Source: Rhodoferax fermentans
GTDB taxonomy: Bacteria; Pseudomonadota; Gammaproteobacteria; Burkholderiales; Burkholderiaceae_C
Length of the DNA: 64,000 bases
NCBI RefSeq assembly: GCF_002017865.1
Contig: NZ_MTJN01000002.1
Coordinates: 2,418,001-2,482,000, forward strand
Direction of reading: 5' to 3'
The translations under genes were made by a program, and so were the position numbers. This document shows, piece after piece, positions 9,200 to 17,603 of the stretch (positions within the stretch are counted from its first letter, which is position 1; every line of letters starts with the position of its first letter). The notes beneath the pieces are model-generated. The model did not search any database and had not been told where the DNA came from. It saw nothing but the letters and a program-made list of their open reading frames with translations.

Positions 9200-10456
9200 T
9201 TACACCAGCACTTCAACACACGGCGGGTGTGTCAGAAACTGGTGCGGGCTGGCGTTGGCGCCATAGGCCCCGGACTGGAACACCACCAGCAGATCTCCCA
9301 CCTGTGCCTCCGGCAGCGGTACCCGGTCAGCCAGCACATCCAGGGGGGTGCAAGACGGTCCCACCACCGTGGTGACCTGTGTAGCTGGCTGGCCCATCTT
9401 GTTGCCGATGGCCACAGGGTAGTTCTTGCGCAGCAGCTGGCCAAAGTTGCCAGTGGCGGCCAGATGCTGATGCAGCCCACCATCGGCCACCAGATACAGC
9501 TGGTCGCGAGAGTACTTGCGGTCGACCACCCGTGTCACATAAATCCCGGCCTCGGCCACCAGGTAGCGGCCCAGTTCCAGCACCAGACTGGTCTGTGGCA
9601 AGTGGGCCTGGGCAAGTTGCAGCAGGCGCTCCAGCTGCTCTCCAATCGGCTCCAGCTGCAGCGGCTTGTCCCCGGGGAAATACGGCACACCCAGGCCCCC
9701 GCCGAGGTTGAGCACCCGCACCTTGTCGGGCGCGTGTTGCGACAGGCGCAGTGCCAAGTCAAACGATTGCTGCAGTGCCTGGCAGATGGCCTCGGTGCTC
9801 AGGCTTTGTGAGCCTGGGTAGAGGTGAAAACCCTCAAATGCCAGACCGGCACGGCCCAGGTTGGCCAGCAGGGCAGGGACTTGCTCCACATCCACACCAA
9901 AGGGGCGGGGCCCGCCGCCCATCCTCATGCCCGAGCTTTTGAGTTCAAAGTCGGGGTTGATACGCACCGCAGCGCGGGCGGGCAAACCCAGGGTCTGGGA
10001 CGCTTGGGCCAGCACATCCACCTCGCGGAACGACTCGATGTTCACCAACACCCCGGCCGCCACCGCCTGGCGCAACTCGGCATCGCGTTTGCCGGGGCCG
10101 GCAAAACTGATGTCCTTGGGACTGACACCTGCATCCAGCGCCACTTTCATTTCTCCCGCCGAGGCCACATCGAGGCCATCCACCAGACCTGCCATGAAGC
10201 CCACCAAGGCGGGCATCGGGTTGGCTTTCATGGCGTAGTGCAGCCTGATTTTGGACGGCAAGGCTTGGCGCAGCTCGGCCACACGCTGGCGTATCTGGGC
10301 GCGACCGTAGGCATAAAACGGGGTTTGCCCAACCCGCGCGGCCAAGCGTGACAGGCTGTCACCGCCGGGCATCAACTCACCCTGGCTCACCACAAACTGG
10401 GTCATGGGGGCATGCTGGGGCAAAGAGGGGGACGCGTCTTGCATGGTGAGGCTCAT
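9200..10456 (-). CDS. PLP-dependent decarboxylase, exosortase-A-associated (fold-type III)
   Basis: This is a 418-residue alanine-racemase-fold decarboxylase related to diaminopimelate and ornithine decarboxylases, in the subfamily found with exosortase A. The PLP lysine is Lys77 in LHYAMKANP; the phosphate-binding glycine-rich loop is LNLGGGLGVPY; the catalytic Cys sits in GPSCTPLDVL; and the C-terminal active-site tyrosine is in FQSGAYG. The substrate is not known; the neighbours (acyl-CoA ligase, carrier protein) suggest that an amino acid is activated and decarboxylated to decorate a polymer or small molecule, which is inference. The ATG overlaps the stop of the ligase gene as ATGA. Confidence 0.92.
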   Translation of the reverse strand: MSLTMQDASPSLPQHAPMTQFVVSQGELMPGGDSLSRLAARVGQTPFYAYGRAQIRQRVAELRQALPSKIRLHYAMKANPMPALVGFMAGLVDGLDVASAGEMKVALDAGVSPKDISFAGPGKRDAELRQAVAAGVLVNIESFREVDVLAQASQTLGLPARAAVRINPDFELKSSGMRMGGGPRPFGVDVEQVPALLANLGRAGLAFEGFHLYPGSQSLSTEAICQALQQSFDLALRLSQHAPDKVRVLNLGGGLGVPYFPGDKPLQLEPIGEQLERLLQLAQAHLPQTSLVLELGRYLVAEAGIYVTRVVDRKYSRDQLYLVADGGLHQHLAATGNFGQLLRKNYPVAIGNKMGQPATQVTTVVGPSCTPLDVLADRVPLPEAQVGDLLVVFQSGAYGANASPHQFLTHPPCVEVLV

Positions 10457-12087
10457 GTCTGAGGAGGCTGGAGGGGAGTGGGCTGGCGCGCCAGCCAGTC
10501 GCGCTTGATGGCGGTGCGGTCAATCTTGCCATTGGCATTGCGTGGCAGCGGTCCGGCCACCCAGTCGATACCGCTGGGCAGCATATAGGCCGGCATCCGG
10601 TTCTTGCATGCCGATATCAGGTCATTTTGGCTTGTAGCCCTTTCAAATAAAGGGCTGGTAGCTATGATTTGAATAGTTTGTCCGAGGCTCATGTGGGGCA
10701 CACCAAAGGCCACACATTCACCCACCAGCTGGGTGGCGTAGAGAATGTCTTCCACCTCGGTCGGGCTGATACGGTAGCCCGAGGTCTTGATCATCTCGTC
10801 GTGCCGACCGACAAAGTACAGGTAACCGTCTGCATCCTGGCGCACCGTGTCACCCGAAAACACCGCCACTTCGGGCAGTTGCAGACCGGCCGGGCGCCCC
10901 GGCAGGCCAGCTGGCAGCGGCTTGAAGCGTTCGGAGGTTTTTTCGGCGTCGTTCCAGTAACCCATGGCCACCAGCGCGCCGCGGTGCACCAGTTCCCCGG
11001 GCTCATCGGGTGCACACGCGCTGCCGTCGGGGCGCAGCACCAGCACCTCGGCATTGGGGATGGCTTTGCCAATGGAGTTGGGCTTGAGATCCACATCCCC
11101 GGGTGGCAGGTAGGTCGAGCGAAAGGCCTCGGTCAGCCCATACATCAGATAGGGCTTGGCCTGTGGCACCCGTTGGCGCAACTGGGTCAACGCTTCGCGT
11201 GGCAAATGGCCACCGGTGTTGGCGAAATAACGCAGGTGTTCGCGCGTGGCCTCGGGCCAGTCCAGCGTGAGCAGTTGCAGGTACAGCGGCGGCACTGCCG
11301 TCAGGCCGGTCACCTTTTCCTGCGCCATGGCTCGGAGTACATCACGCGGCAACAAATAATTGAGCAGCACCACCCTGGCGCCCACAGAAAACGCGGTGCT
11401 GAGCTGGCTGAACCCGGCATCAAACGACAGCGGCAGCGCGGCCAGCAGGGTGTCATCAGGCTGGTTGTCCAGATAGGAGGCCACACTGGTGGCGCCGGCC
11501 ACCAGGTTGCGGTGCGACAACATCACCCCTTTGGGCAAGCCGGTGCTGCCCGAGGTGTACAAAATGGCGGCCAGGTCGGTGTCGATGACCCGGTGCGCGG
11601 GTCGATAGGGGCTGTTGAGGATGTCCTGCCAGGGGGTGACTTGCCAGTGCTGAGGCTCTGCACCCAAGTCCGCAGGGTCGGCTGCGGTTGCACTCAACAC
11701 CACGTGTTGCAGGTCCGGGCAATCCGACAAGGCCGCTTTGAGGGTTGCGAGCCGCTCGGGTGAGGTTACCAGCAGACGTACCTGACAGTCACGCAGGATG
11801 TGGCGCACCTGATCAGCCTTGAGCAGCGGGTTGATCGGCACAAACACCAGTCCGGCCAGCGGCGCCGCAAAACTGGCAAGCACCGTCTCGAACCGTTTTT
11901 CCAGGTAAATGCCCACCCGCTCAGACCGTTGCAGGCCGAGGTGCAACAAGCCGTTGGCCAGCGCTGCCATCTGATCAGCCACTTTGGCGTAGGTCCAGTG
12001 TTCAGCGCCATAGCTCAGCGCCACAGCATCCGGGCGGCGCTGCGCCGTGTGGATGACAAGTTCGGGTAACAACGTGGCCTGCAACAT
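10453..12087 (-). CDS. Acyl-CoA ligase (AMP-forming), exosortase-A-associated
   Basis: This 544-residue member of the ANL superfamily would adenylate a carboxylic or amino acid and pass it to a thiol, probably the carrier protein encoded three genes upstream. The phosphate-binding loop is YTSGSTGLPKGV, the hinge region reads SGDTVRQDADGYLYFVGR, and the catalytic C-terminal lysine is in PRNANGKIDRTA. The ATG at 12087 is preferred over a TTG two codons upstream. Oddity: a short palindromic repeat (10634-10676) lies inside the coding region and encodes IIATSPLFERAT in the C-terminal domain without breaking the frame. It lies between hydrolase 1 and the decarboxylase in one operon. Confidence 0.92.
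   Translation of the reverse strand: MLQATLLPELVIHTAQRRPDAVALSYGAEHWTYAKVADQMAALANGLLHLGLQRSERVGIYLEKRFETVLASFAAPLAGLVFVPINPLLKADQVRHILRDCQVRLLVTSPERLATLKAALSDCPDLQHVVLSATAADPADLGAEPQHWQVTPWQDILNSPYRPAHRVIDTDLAAILYTSGSTGLPKGVMLSHRNLVAGATSVASYLDNQPDDTLLAALPLSFDAGFSQLSTAFSVGARVVLLNYLLPRDVLRAMAQEKVTGLTAVPPLYLQLLTLDWPEATREHLRYFANTGGHLPREALTQLRQRVPQAKPYLMYGLTEAFRSTYLPPGDVDLKPNSIGKAIPNAEVLVLRPDGSACAPDEPGELVHRGALVAMGYWNDAEKTSERFKPLPAGLPGRPAGLQLPEVAVFSGDTVRQDADGYLYFVGRHDEMIKTSGYRISPTEVEDILYATQLVGECVAFGVPHMSLGQTIQIIATSPLFERATSQNDLISACKNRMPAYMLPSGIDWVAGPLPRNANGKIDRTAIKRDWLARQPTPLQPPQT
10634..10676. repeat. Palindromic repeat, family A, inside acyl-CoA ligase gene
   Basis: Arms AGCCCTTT (10636-10643) and AAAGGGCT (10649-10656) pair around a five-base loop, followed by the GGTAGCTATGATTTG tail seen in weaker form in other copies. 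It is translated as part of the ligase C-terminal domain. Related copies are at 16261, 26773, 30327, 41225, 53300, 54958 and 62796. Confidence 0.75.
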
Positions 12088-12141
12088 AAGCAAGCATCTT
12101 ACAGGCTGGTTGTGACCCAGGCTGTGCGCGTGTACGAGGTT

Positions 12142-12999
12142 TTAAGCCTGTGTTGGCAGCTGACGCATCCAGTCCAGCACCGCCTGCTCAGCGGCAGCGC
12201 GCCACAGGGCTCTGGAGAAGGTGTGGTCGGCTTCGGCCACATCGACACGCTGCAATTGCGGGCGCTGCAGCAGGCCTTTCCAGGCCGGGTCGCTCTGGGC
12301 ACACTCGACAAACTCCTTGGCGGTGTAGTCGCGTGCGCTCAGCAGCAGCAGCACCGGTCCTGGAAATTGGCGCAAGGCCTGCGCCATGTGGTGTTGAAAA
12401 GCGGGTTCTTGCGTGTTTGAGGGCGCTGGCGTACGCAAGGCCTGCAGGCTTTGCCACAAGCCTTTGATCGACGGTCGCCATTCATACTGACCTTGCCAAA
12501 AACGTTGCCAGAACGACCACTCCAGCAAGCGACCGGCGTAGTAGTGTTTGATGCGTGTGCGAGCCAGCGTGTTGTCCGAGCGCACCCAAGGGTTGAGCAG
12601 GCACAGCCCAGCCACGCGGGCATCTGCGCGTTCCCCGCTGTACAACAAGGCGGCTGACGCACCGTCACACAAGCCCCACAACACCACCCGCTGGACGCTG
12701 GGGCACTGCTGTTGCAGCGTGTCCACGGCCACACCGATGTCGTCGTGGATGGCATCGAAGGCTTGGCGCGCACCGCTGCTATCACCCAGACCACGGTGGT
12801 CAAACCGCAGCACCGGGAAACCCGCTCCGGCCAGGCAGCGCGCCAACAACACAAATTGCCGGTGGCTGCCCGCGCGGTACTGTGCGCCACCTACTACCAT
12901 CACCAGACCCAGCGCGCTTGGCTGCTCAGGTTGCGAGATCACCCCCACCAGGGTTTCGCCAGCGCAGGGCATCAGCACAGGCAACTCGGTGGTTTTCAA
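12142..12999 (-). CDS. Alpha/beta hydrolase 1, exosortase-A-associated (Cys nucleophile)
   Basis: This 285-residue alpha/beta hydrolase matches the hydrolase-1 family of exosortase-A loci. The start chosen is TTG at 12999, because it overlaps the stop of hydrolase 2 (TTGA) and has GGAAGTGG just upstream; an ATG ten codons in (12972) is the alternative. The nucleophile elbow reads WGLCDGAS, so a cysteine replaces the usual serine, as in dienelactone-hydrolase-like enzymes. The oxyanion/strand region MVVGGAQYRAGSHRQ and the late histidine in EADHTFS are present. Its position between hydrolase 2 and the acyl-CoA ligase suggests release or transfer of an activated acyl group. The substrate is unknown. 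Confidence 0.88.
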   Translation of the reverse strand: MKTTELPVLMPCAGETLVGVISQPEQPSALGLVMVVGGAQYRAGSHRQFVLLARCLAGAGFPVLRFDHRGLGDSSGARQAFDAIHDDIGVAVDTLQQQCPSVQRVVLWGLCDGASAALLYSGERADARVAGLCLLNPWVRSDNTLARTRIKHYYAGRLLEWSFWQRFWQGQYEWRPSIKGLWQSLQALRTPAPSNTQEPAFQHHMAQALRQFPGPVLLLLSARDYTAKEFVECAQSDPAWKGLLQRPQLQRVDVAEADHTFSRALWRAAAEQAVLDWMRQLPTQA

Positions 13000-13841
13000 G
13001 AGGCCACTTCCGATGTGGCACAGCCCAGGCTGCGCAAACTTGTGCTCAGCCAGGCGGGGCTGTCTGCGGTTTCCTGTATCTGCCAAAAAACCGAACCAGC
13101 CACTACCTCAGCCTGCGCGTGGCAGCCGGAGTTTTGCCAGCGCTGCATTTGTGTGGACAGCGCGGGAGAGATGGTGCCGCTGTCGGCATCACCCAGCTCC
13201 AGGCAGACAACCTGTGTGTCAGCGGGCAGGGCCTCCAGATCGGCGCGAGCCAAACCTTGCGCCAGCGCCGCCGACACACGGTAGCCCGCCACCTCCACCG
13301 ACTCACCCTGCTCCAGCAGATGCACCAGATGTGCGGTGCCCCGGCTGGATTCACCACGCACCACGTCACCGGCCATTTGCAGGCGCAGAAACTGCTGCAG
13401 GTGTTGTTTGCCAGACAGCACCGGTTGCCACAACAGCAGCCTGGGTGGCTGGTGGTCTTGTCGACAGGCCTGTGCTGCCAGCAGGCAGCCAGCACGCACG
13501 CCCCAAAGCCAGGCCACCCCGGGCCAGCGTTCCAGCATCCAGCGTCGGGCCAAGGCCACATCAGCCACCCAGGTCTCCCAGCTGGCTTCCTCAAAGTGAC
13601 CGGAACTGTCGCCGCAGCCCATCAGGTCCATCTGCAACACCGCAAAACCAGCACGTGCCATGGCGCGCGCCTGCTTGGCAGCCATGCGCCGTGTGGCGTT
13701 CATTTCTTCGGCAAACGGGTGTACGTACACCACATGGCCCCGCACCGGTTGACCACTGGGTGGCGTATGCAGCAGGCAAAAACGCTTGCCGTGTGTTCCG
13801 TCCAGAAAAAAAGCTTGAAGGGTCGCGCCAGCTTGTGTCAT
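12996..13841 (-). CDS. Alpha/beta hydrolase 2, exosortase-A-associated (nucleophile apparently missing)
   Basis: This 281-residue protein has the alpha/beta hydrolase fold of the exosortase-A hydrolase-2 family: HGxxF-like loop VVYVHPFAEEMNATRR near residue 40, DLMGCGDSSG, and the elbow position reading WGVRAGCLL. The elbow therefore has Arg where Ser or Cys is expected, so the protein may have no hydrolase activity or may use another residue; the adjacent Cys two positions on is a possible substitute. The ATG at 13841 lies 15 bp after the carrier-protein stop codon. The stop overlaps the start of hydrolase 1. The two may work as a heteromeric pair, which is inference. Confidence 0.88.
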   Translation of the reverse strand: MTQAGATLQAFFLDGTHGKRFCLLHTPPSGQPVRGHVVYVHPFAEEMNATRRMAAKQARAMARAGFAVLQMDLMGCGDSSGHFEEASWETWVADVALARRWMLERWPGVAWLWGVRAGCLLAAQACRQDHQPPRLLLWQPVLSGKQHLQQFLRLQMAGDVVRGESSRGTAHLVHLLEQGESVEVAGYRVSAALAQGLARADLEALPADTQVVCLELGDADSGTISPALSTQMQRWQNSGCHAQAEVVAGSVFWQIQETADSPAWLSTSLRSLGCATSEVAS

Positions 13842-13856
13842 GGTGCGCGTGTTCGT

Positions 13857-14108
13857 CTACCCGGCCAGCTTGGCCGCAACAAAATCACTGAGTGAACCCA
13901 GGGTGGCGAAAATGGCACTGTCGAGATCGTCATCGTGGATGACAAAACCAAAACGCTCTTCCAGCCCGGTGATGATGCCCAGCACCGCCATCGAGTCGAG
14001 TTCGGGCACCGCACCCAGCAGGGGTGTCGGACGCTGCCAGTCTGCGCTGCGCCCTTGCAGGCTCAGCACGTTGTCCAGAATTTTCGCTACCTCAGTCTCT
14101 ACGGTCAC
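13857..14108 (-). CDS. Acyl carrier protein, exosortase-A operon
   Basis: This is an 83-residue carrier protein. A GTG at 14108 is chosen as start because AAGGAG lies 5 to 6 bases before it and the resulting length is normal; an open frame extends 19 codons further upstream but lacks a good start. The phosphopantetheine site is Ser in PELDSMAVLG, followed by the acidic helix GFVIHDDDLD. It is the first gene of the operon with both hydrolases, the acyl-CoA ligase and the decarboxylase, so it is likely to carry the activated acyl or aminoacyl group. The FemAB-like gene starts 75 bp away on the other strand. Confidence 0.9.
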   Translation of the reverse strand: MTVETEVAKILDNVLSLQGRSADWQRPTPLLGAVPELDSMAVLGIITGLEERFGFVIHDDDLDSAIFATLGSLSDFVAAKLAG

Positions 14109-14182
14109 CGTTGCTCCTTGGTCTGTCGCTGTCGGCCGCGACCAGTTTCGCCAAACCTTCCTCACCCGGGAAAGCGCTGGTT

Positions 14183-15337
14183 ATGATAACCAGTGAACGG
14201 CCAGCATCGGCCAGAAAGACACGCGTGAGCCCACCCGCCATCCAGATCCTGGACAACTTTGACGATCTGCGTGCTGTGCTGGCACAGCAGGGGGTGCAGC
14301 AGGTGCACGAGCAGGCCGATGTGTTTGCCACGCTGGCCTGGTTTGATAACCTGGCTGCCTGCGGGTTGGATGCGGCAGGCCAGGGTTCAGTCAGCTGCCA
14401 GCTGTGGTTGCTGGACGGTGGTGCTGCCGGACCGGTGGTGTGCCTGCCGCTGCTGCTGGGCCGACAGCTCACCGGCTTGAGCAACTACTACAGCAGCCTG
14501 TACGCGCCCTTGGTCTGGCCTGCTGCGTGTGCCGACGGGCCAGATGCGGAGTCTGAGGCGGCGATCTGGCAGGCCTTTGCCCAGGCCATGCGATCACATC
14601 GGGCACGCTGGCCGGTGCTGCGGTTTGACCCGCTGGACCCACAGAGCCGCTTTTTTGCCGGGTTTGAAGGCGCTTTGCGCCAGGCGGGTTACCAGGTGGG
14701 TCGCTATTTCTGTTTTGGCAACTGGTACCTGCAGCTTGCCGAGCGGTCGTTCACCGAGTACCAGCAGAGCCTGCCTTCTGCCCTGCGCCACAGCATCACA
14801 CGTGGTCAGCGTCGGCTGGACAAACAAGGCCCTTGGCGCGTCGACATCCAGCAGCAGCCCGATGGGTTTCTCGAGAGCGCCATTCAAGATTTTGTGGCGG
14901 TTTACCAAGCCAGCTGGAAAGGTGCCGAGCCCAATCCCCACTTCATCCCGGCGCTGGCGCGCATGGCGGCGACTCAGGGCTGGCTCAGGCTGGGTGTGTT
15001 GCGCTTGAATGCTCAGCCCATTGCCGCGCAGTTATGGCTGGTCAAGGGGGGTAAGGCCTCGATCTTCAAGCTGGCCTATGTCACAGGCTTTGAGCGTTTT
15101 TCGGCGGGTTCGGTGCTGACGGCGGCCTTGATGCGGCAAGTGATTGATGTGGACCAGGTCCAAGAGGTCGACTACCTCACCGGCGACGATGCCTACAAAC
15201 GCGACTGGATGTCCCATCGGCGCGAACGCTGGGGCCTGGTTGCGTTTGACTGGCGTACCCCGGCAGGCCTGTGGGCCGGTTGCCGGCATGCCTTGGGTTT
15301 ATGGCTCAAAAAGGCGCAGGCCAGACGACAAAGTTAG
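14183..15337 (+). CDS. FemAB/GNAT-fold acyltransferase-like protein
   Basis: This 384-residue protein looks like the FemAB-related GNAT family often found with exosortase A. Visible landmarks are SNYYSSLYAPLV, FDPLDPQSRFF, the central ITRGQRRLDKQG and the C-terminal GNAT half with VYQASWKGAEPNPHF, RLGVLRLNAQPIAAQLWLV and ILKLAY-like FKLAYVTGFERFSAGSVL. The ATG at 14183 is taken as start; a GTG at 14225 is possible. It is divergent from the carrier-protein operon and could transfer the carrier-bound group to its acceptor, which is inference. The lytic transglycosylase gene follows 9 bp downstream. Confidence 0.82.
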   Translation: MITSERPASARKTRVSPPAIQILDNFDDLRAVLAQQGVQQVHEQADVFATLAWFDNLAACGLDAAGQGSVSCQLWLLDGGAAGPVVCLPLLLGRQLTGLSNYYSSLYAPLVWPAACADGPDAESEAAIWQAFAQAMRSHRARWPVLRFDPLDPQSRFFAGFEGALRQAGYQVGRYFCFGNWYLQLAERSFTEYQQSLPSALRHSITRGQRRLDKQGPWRVDIQQQPDGFLESAIQDFVAVYQASWKGAEPNPHFIPALARMAATQGWLRLGVLRLNAQPIAAQLWLVKGGKASIFKLAYVTGFERFSAGSVLTAALMRQVIDVDQVQEVDYLTGDDAYKRDWMSHRRERWGLVAFDWRTPAGLWAGCRHALGLWLKKAQARRQS

Positions 15338-15346
15338 CATCTGGGT

Positions 15347-16234
15347 ATGTCTCTGACTTCCTCTTCCCGTTTGTCGACTTGGCTGCTGATGGCCTGCGCT
15401 CTGGCGGCGCAAGCTGCTTTGGCGCAAGACAGCACACTATCGGCCACCTCGCAGCGCGGCCTGTTTGAGCAGGCGCTGGCTTATGAAAACGGCGAAGGTG
15501 TGCGGCGTGATCCGCTGCTGGCGGCCAACCTGTACTGCGAGGCCGCGCGTTTGGGCGACCGCGATGCACAGTACAACCTGGGCTGGATGTACGCCAATGG
15601 CCGGGGTGTGCCGCGCGACGATGGCCGGGCGCTGTTTCTGTTTCAGGCAGCGGCCGAGCAAGGCATCGAGACCGCGCGGCGGCTCGCCGACAAACTGGCC
15701 GACGTCCAGCCTGAGATGCCCGACTGCATGCGTGAGCCCGAGCCGCTGCCGGTGGATGTTCACTTTGCCAGTTGGACGCCGGTGGACTACGCGCTGATTG
15801 CACCACGCACCATCTACAAGCTGGTGCACAAGCTGGCGCCGCGTTTCAAGGTCGAGCCACAGCTGGCCTTGTCCATCATCGCCGCCGAGTCCAACTTCAA
15901 CCCGCAGGCGGTGTCGGCCAAAAACGCGCAGGGCCTGATGCAGCTCATCCCCGAGACCAGCCAGCGCTTCAACGTCAAAAACGCGTTTGATCCGGCGCAG
16001 AACATCCGCGGCGGCCTGACCTACTTGCGCTGGCTGCTGGCGTATTTTGAGGGTGACGTGGCGCTGGTGGCGGCGGCCTACAACGCCGGTGAAGGCACGG
16101 TGGACCGTTACAAAGGGGTGCCGCCGTATCTCGAAACGCGCAACTACGTCAAACGCGTGTTGCGCTCTTTTGGTGGCCCGCGCCACCCGTATGACAGCGC
16201 GCTGAGTGCGCCGTCATTGGCCCTGAAAAAGTAG
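15347..16234 (+). CDS. Periplasmic lytic transglycosylase with Sel1 repeats
   Basis: This 295-residue exported enzyme cleaves peptidoglycan glycan strands. A signal peptide ends near ALA (residues 24-26). Two Sel1-like repeats lie at about 35-115 (ALAYENGEGVRRDPLLAA and WMYANGRGVPRDDGRAL). The SLT domain at about 150-275 has catalytic Glu181 in IIAAESNFNP, then GLMQL (196-200) and AYNAGEG (244-250). It is 9 bp behind the FemAB-like gene and probably co-transcribed. In this setting it may open the wall for assembly of the export machine, which is inference. Confidence 0.93.
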   Translation: MSLTSSSRLSTWLLMACALAAQAALAQDSTLSATSQRGLFEQALAYENGEGVRRDPLLAANLYCEAARLGDRDAQYNLGWMYANGRGVPRDDGRALFLFQAAAEQGIETARRLADKLADVQPEMPDCMREPEPLPVDVHFASWTPVDYALIAPRTIYKLVHKLAPRFKVEPQLALSIIAAESNFNPQAVSAKNAQGLMQLIPETSQRFNVKNAFDPAQNIRGGLTYLRWLLAYFEGDVALVAAAYNAGEGTVDRYKGVPPYLETRNYVKRVLRSFGGPRHPYDSALSAPSLALKK

Positions 16235-16260
16235 CTGGCGCCGAGTTTGTACGAAAAATT

Positions 16261-16312
16261 GGCCTCCAGCCCTTATATATCAAGGGAAAATTGCTACTTA
16301 ATGTGTAGCAAT
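16261..16312. repeat. Palindromic repeat, family A, between convergent genes
   Basis: The segment contains the family core AGCCCTTATATATCAAGGG and a second hairpin TTGCTAC / GTAGCAA (16291-16311). It fills the gap between the convergent transglycosylase and outer-membrane-protein genes, where the hairpins could also end transcription, although there is no long T-run. Confidence 0.65.
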
Positions 16313-16317
16313 CGTTC

Positions 16318-17601
16318 TCAGAAATAGTGGCGAAACAGCGCCTGGATATAACGGCGCTGGGCCATCGCGCCGAAGTCACTCCTGTCATCCCCGCTGGCCA
16401 TCATCCACTGCAGGGCAATTTCGGACTTGTCAAAGCGGTAACGTGCCTCCAGCCATGACAGTTTGCTGTGGTCGTCCAGGTTGTAACGCAGCACGGCGGT
16501 CAGGTCGAGCCTGTTGATGAAAGCGTCCTGCCAGCTGGCGCGCACAAAGGTCGCCTGGCGCGTGGTCAGGTCAAGCTGCTCTTCAATGAGCGCGCGGTAG
16601 CTGGCGTAGTCCAGCATCGAACTGGTGCGCAGGGCGTTCCACACCGCTTTGTCAACGGCGGCGCCGTTGTAGTGGTATTCGCCGGTGATCGACAGTTTGT
16701 TGGCTGTGGTGTAGGTCAGGCCGGTGGCCAGCCGGTTGCGAAAGGCCTCGTCCTGCGCCAGCGCAGGCGACAGCGGCAAGGCTTGGGCCAGCAGCGTTTT
16801 TTGCCGCCCGCCCGACCATTCCACATGCGCCACCGTGGCGTCGTTGACCAACATGGCTAGGTTCAGACCCATCTGCACCGGCTGGCGCTGGTCGCCGTAG
16901 ACCACCAACTGTGGGTTGAAGTTGTCGGCCAGCTGGTGGCTCACCGACACCAGCCAGCGGTCTCGGTTGTTGGTCGAGCCGAAGTCGGCGCTCCAGTCGC
17001 CATGGTTGGGTTTGTCAGACACCTTGGGCGCCACAATGGCAGTGAGCGCACCACCTTGCCACAGGGTCTGGCCGCGCAGCATGGCGGTGCCCATGCGGTT
17101 CTCGCGGATGGCGTTGGGGTCAAACGAGGTGATGGCGCGGTTGGCGCCCTCGCGGAAATAATCGGTCGGGTTGTAACCCATGGCCGCGCCGTAACGCACA
17201 TTGATGCGGCCCACATCCAGCACCCGGTCATTCTGCGGCTGCCAGCTCAGGTAGGCTTCCTTGAGGCTGTTGAGCGTTTTCTGGCCCAGCGCTTTGCTCT
17301 GGTGATTGAGGTCCAGCCGGTCAGACAGCACGGCGCGCAATTCCGGGCTGAGTTTTTTGTCAATCAGCAGGTCTAGCGACAGGCGCTGGGTGTCTTCGGT
17401 CCGGTCCGGCTGGCCCCACTGGTGCACCGTGGTGCGCCCGGCGGTGGCTTCGGTAAAGATACGCCAGCTGCTGGCCTCGACCGCCGCACTCTCGCTGGTG
17501 GTGTCAGCCAGGTTCAGGGCGTCGTCTTCGGTCAGGTCTGCAGCAAAAACAGGAGCGCACAGGGCAATGGATAAAAGGGCTACAGCCTGTTTTTGATGCA
17601 T
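16318..17601 (-). CDS. Putative outer-membrane beta-barrel protein
   Basis: This 427-residue protein has a signal peptide ending in APVFA (residues 16-20), then alternating polar/hydrophobic strands and a C-terminal phenylalanine (ALFRHYF), as expected for an outer-membrane barrel. Recognisable stretches are LDVGRINVRYGAAMGYNPTD and GDQRQPVQMGLNLAM, which resemble surface polysaccharide or alginate-export-type porins, but I do not assign a family. The ATG at 17601 lies two bases after the stop of the LolA-like gene, so the two form one unit. A role in moving lipid, lipoprotein or polymer across the outer membrane is possible but not shown. Confidence 0.75.
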   Translation of the reverse strand: MHQKQAVALLSIALCAPVFAADLTEDDALNLADTTSESAAVEASSWRIFTEATAGRTTVHQWGQPDRTEDTQRLSLDLLIDKKLSPELRAVLSDRLDLNHQSKALGQKTLNSLKEAYLSWQPQNDRVLDVGRINVRYGAAMGYNPTDYFREGANRAITSFDPNAIRENRMGTAMLRGQTLWQGGALTAIVAPKVSDKPNHGDWSADFGSTNNRDRWLVSVSHQLADNFNPQLVVYGDQRQPVQMGLNLAMLVNDATVAHVEWSGGRQKTLLAQALPLSPALAQDEAFRNRLATGLTYTTANKLSITGEYHYNGAAVDKAVWNALRTSSMLDYASYRALIEEQLDLTTRQATFVRASWQDAFINRLDLTAVLRYNLDDHSKLSWLEARYRFDKSEIALQWMMASGDDRSDFGAMAQRRYIQALFRHYF

Positions 17602-17603
17602 GG

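Noticed and set aside
10669..11763. Plus-strand open frame of 364 codons opposite the acyl-CoA ligase
   Set aside because: Antisense shadow; the ligase motifs on the minus strand are unambiguous.
12548..13891. Plus-strand open frame of 447 codons opposite both hydrolases
   Set aside because: Arg/Pro-rich composition typical of a shadow frame and spans two real genes on the other strand.
17571..17590. Half-site resembling family A (ATAAAAGGGCTACAG) in the signal-peptide region of the barrel gene
   Set aside because: Only one arm is present and the residues fit a normal signal peptide; chance match is likely.
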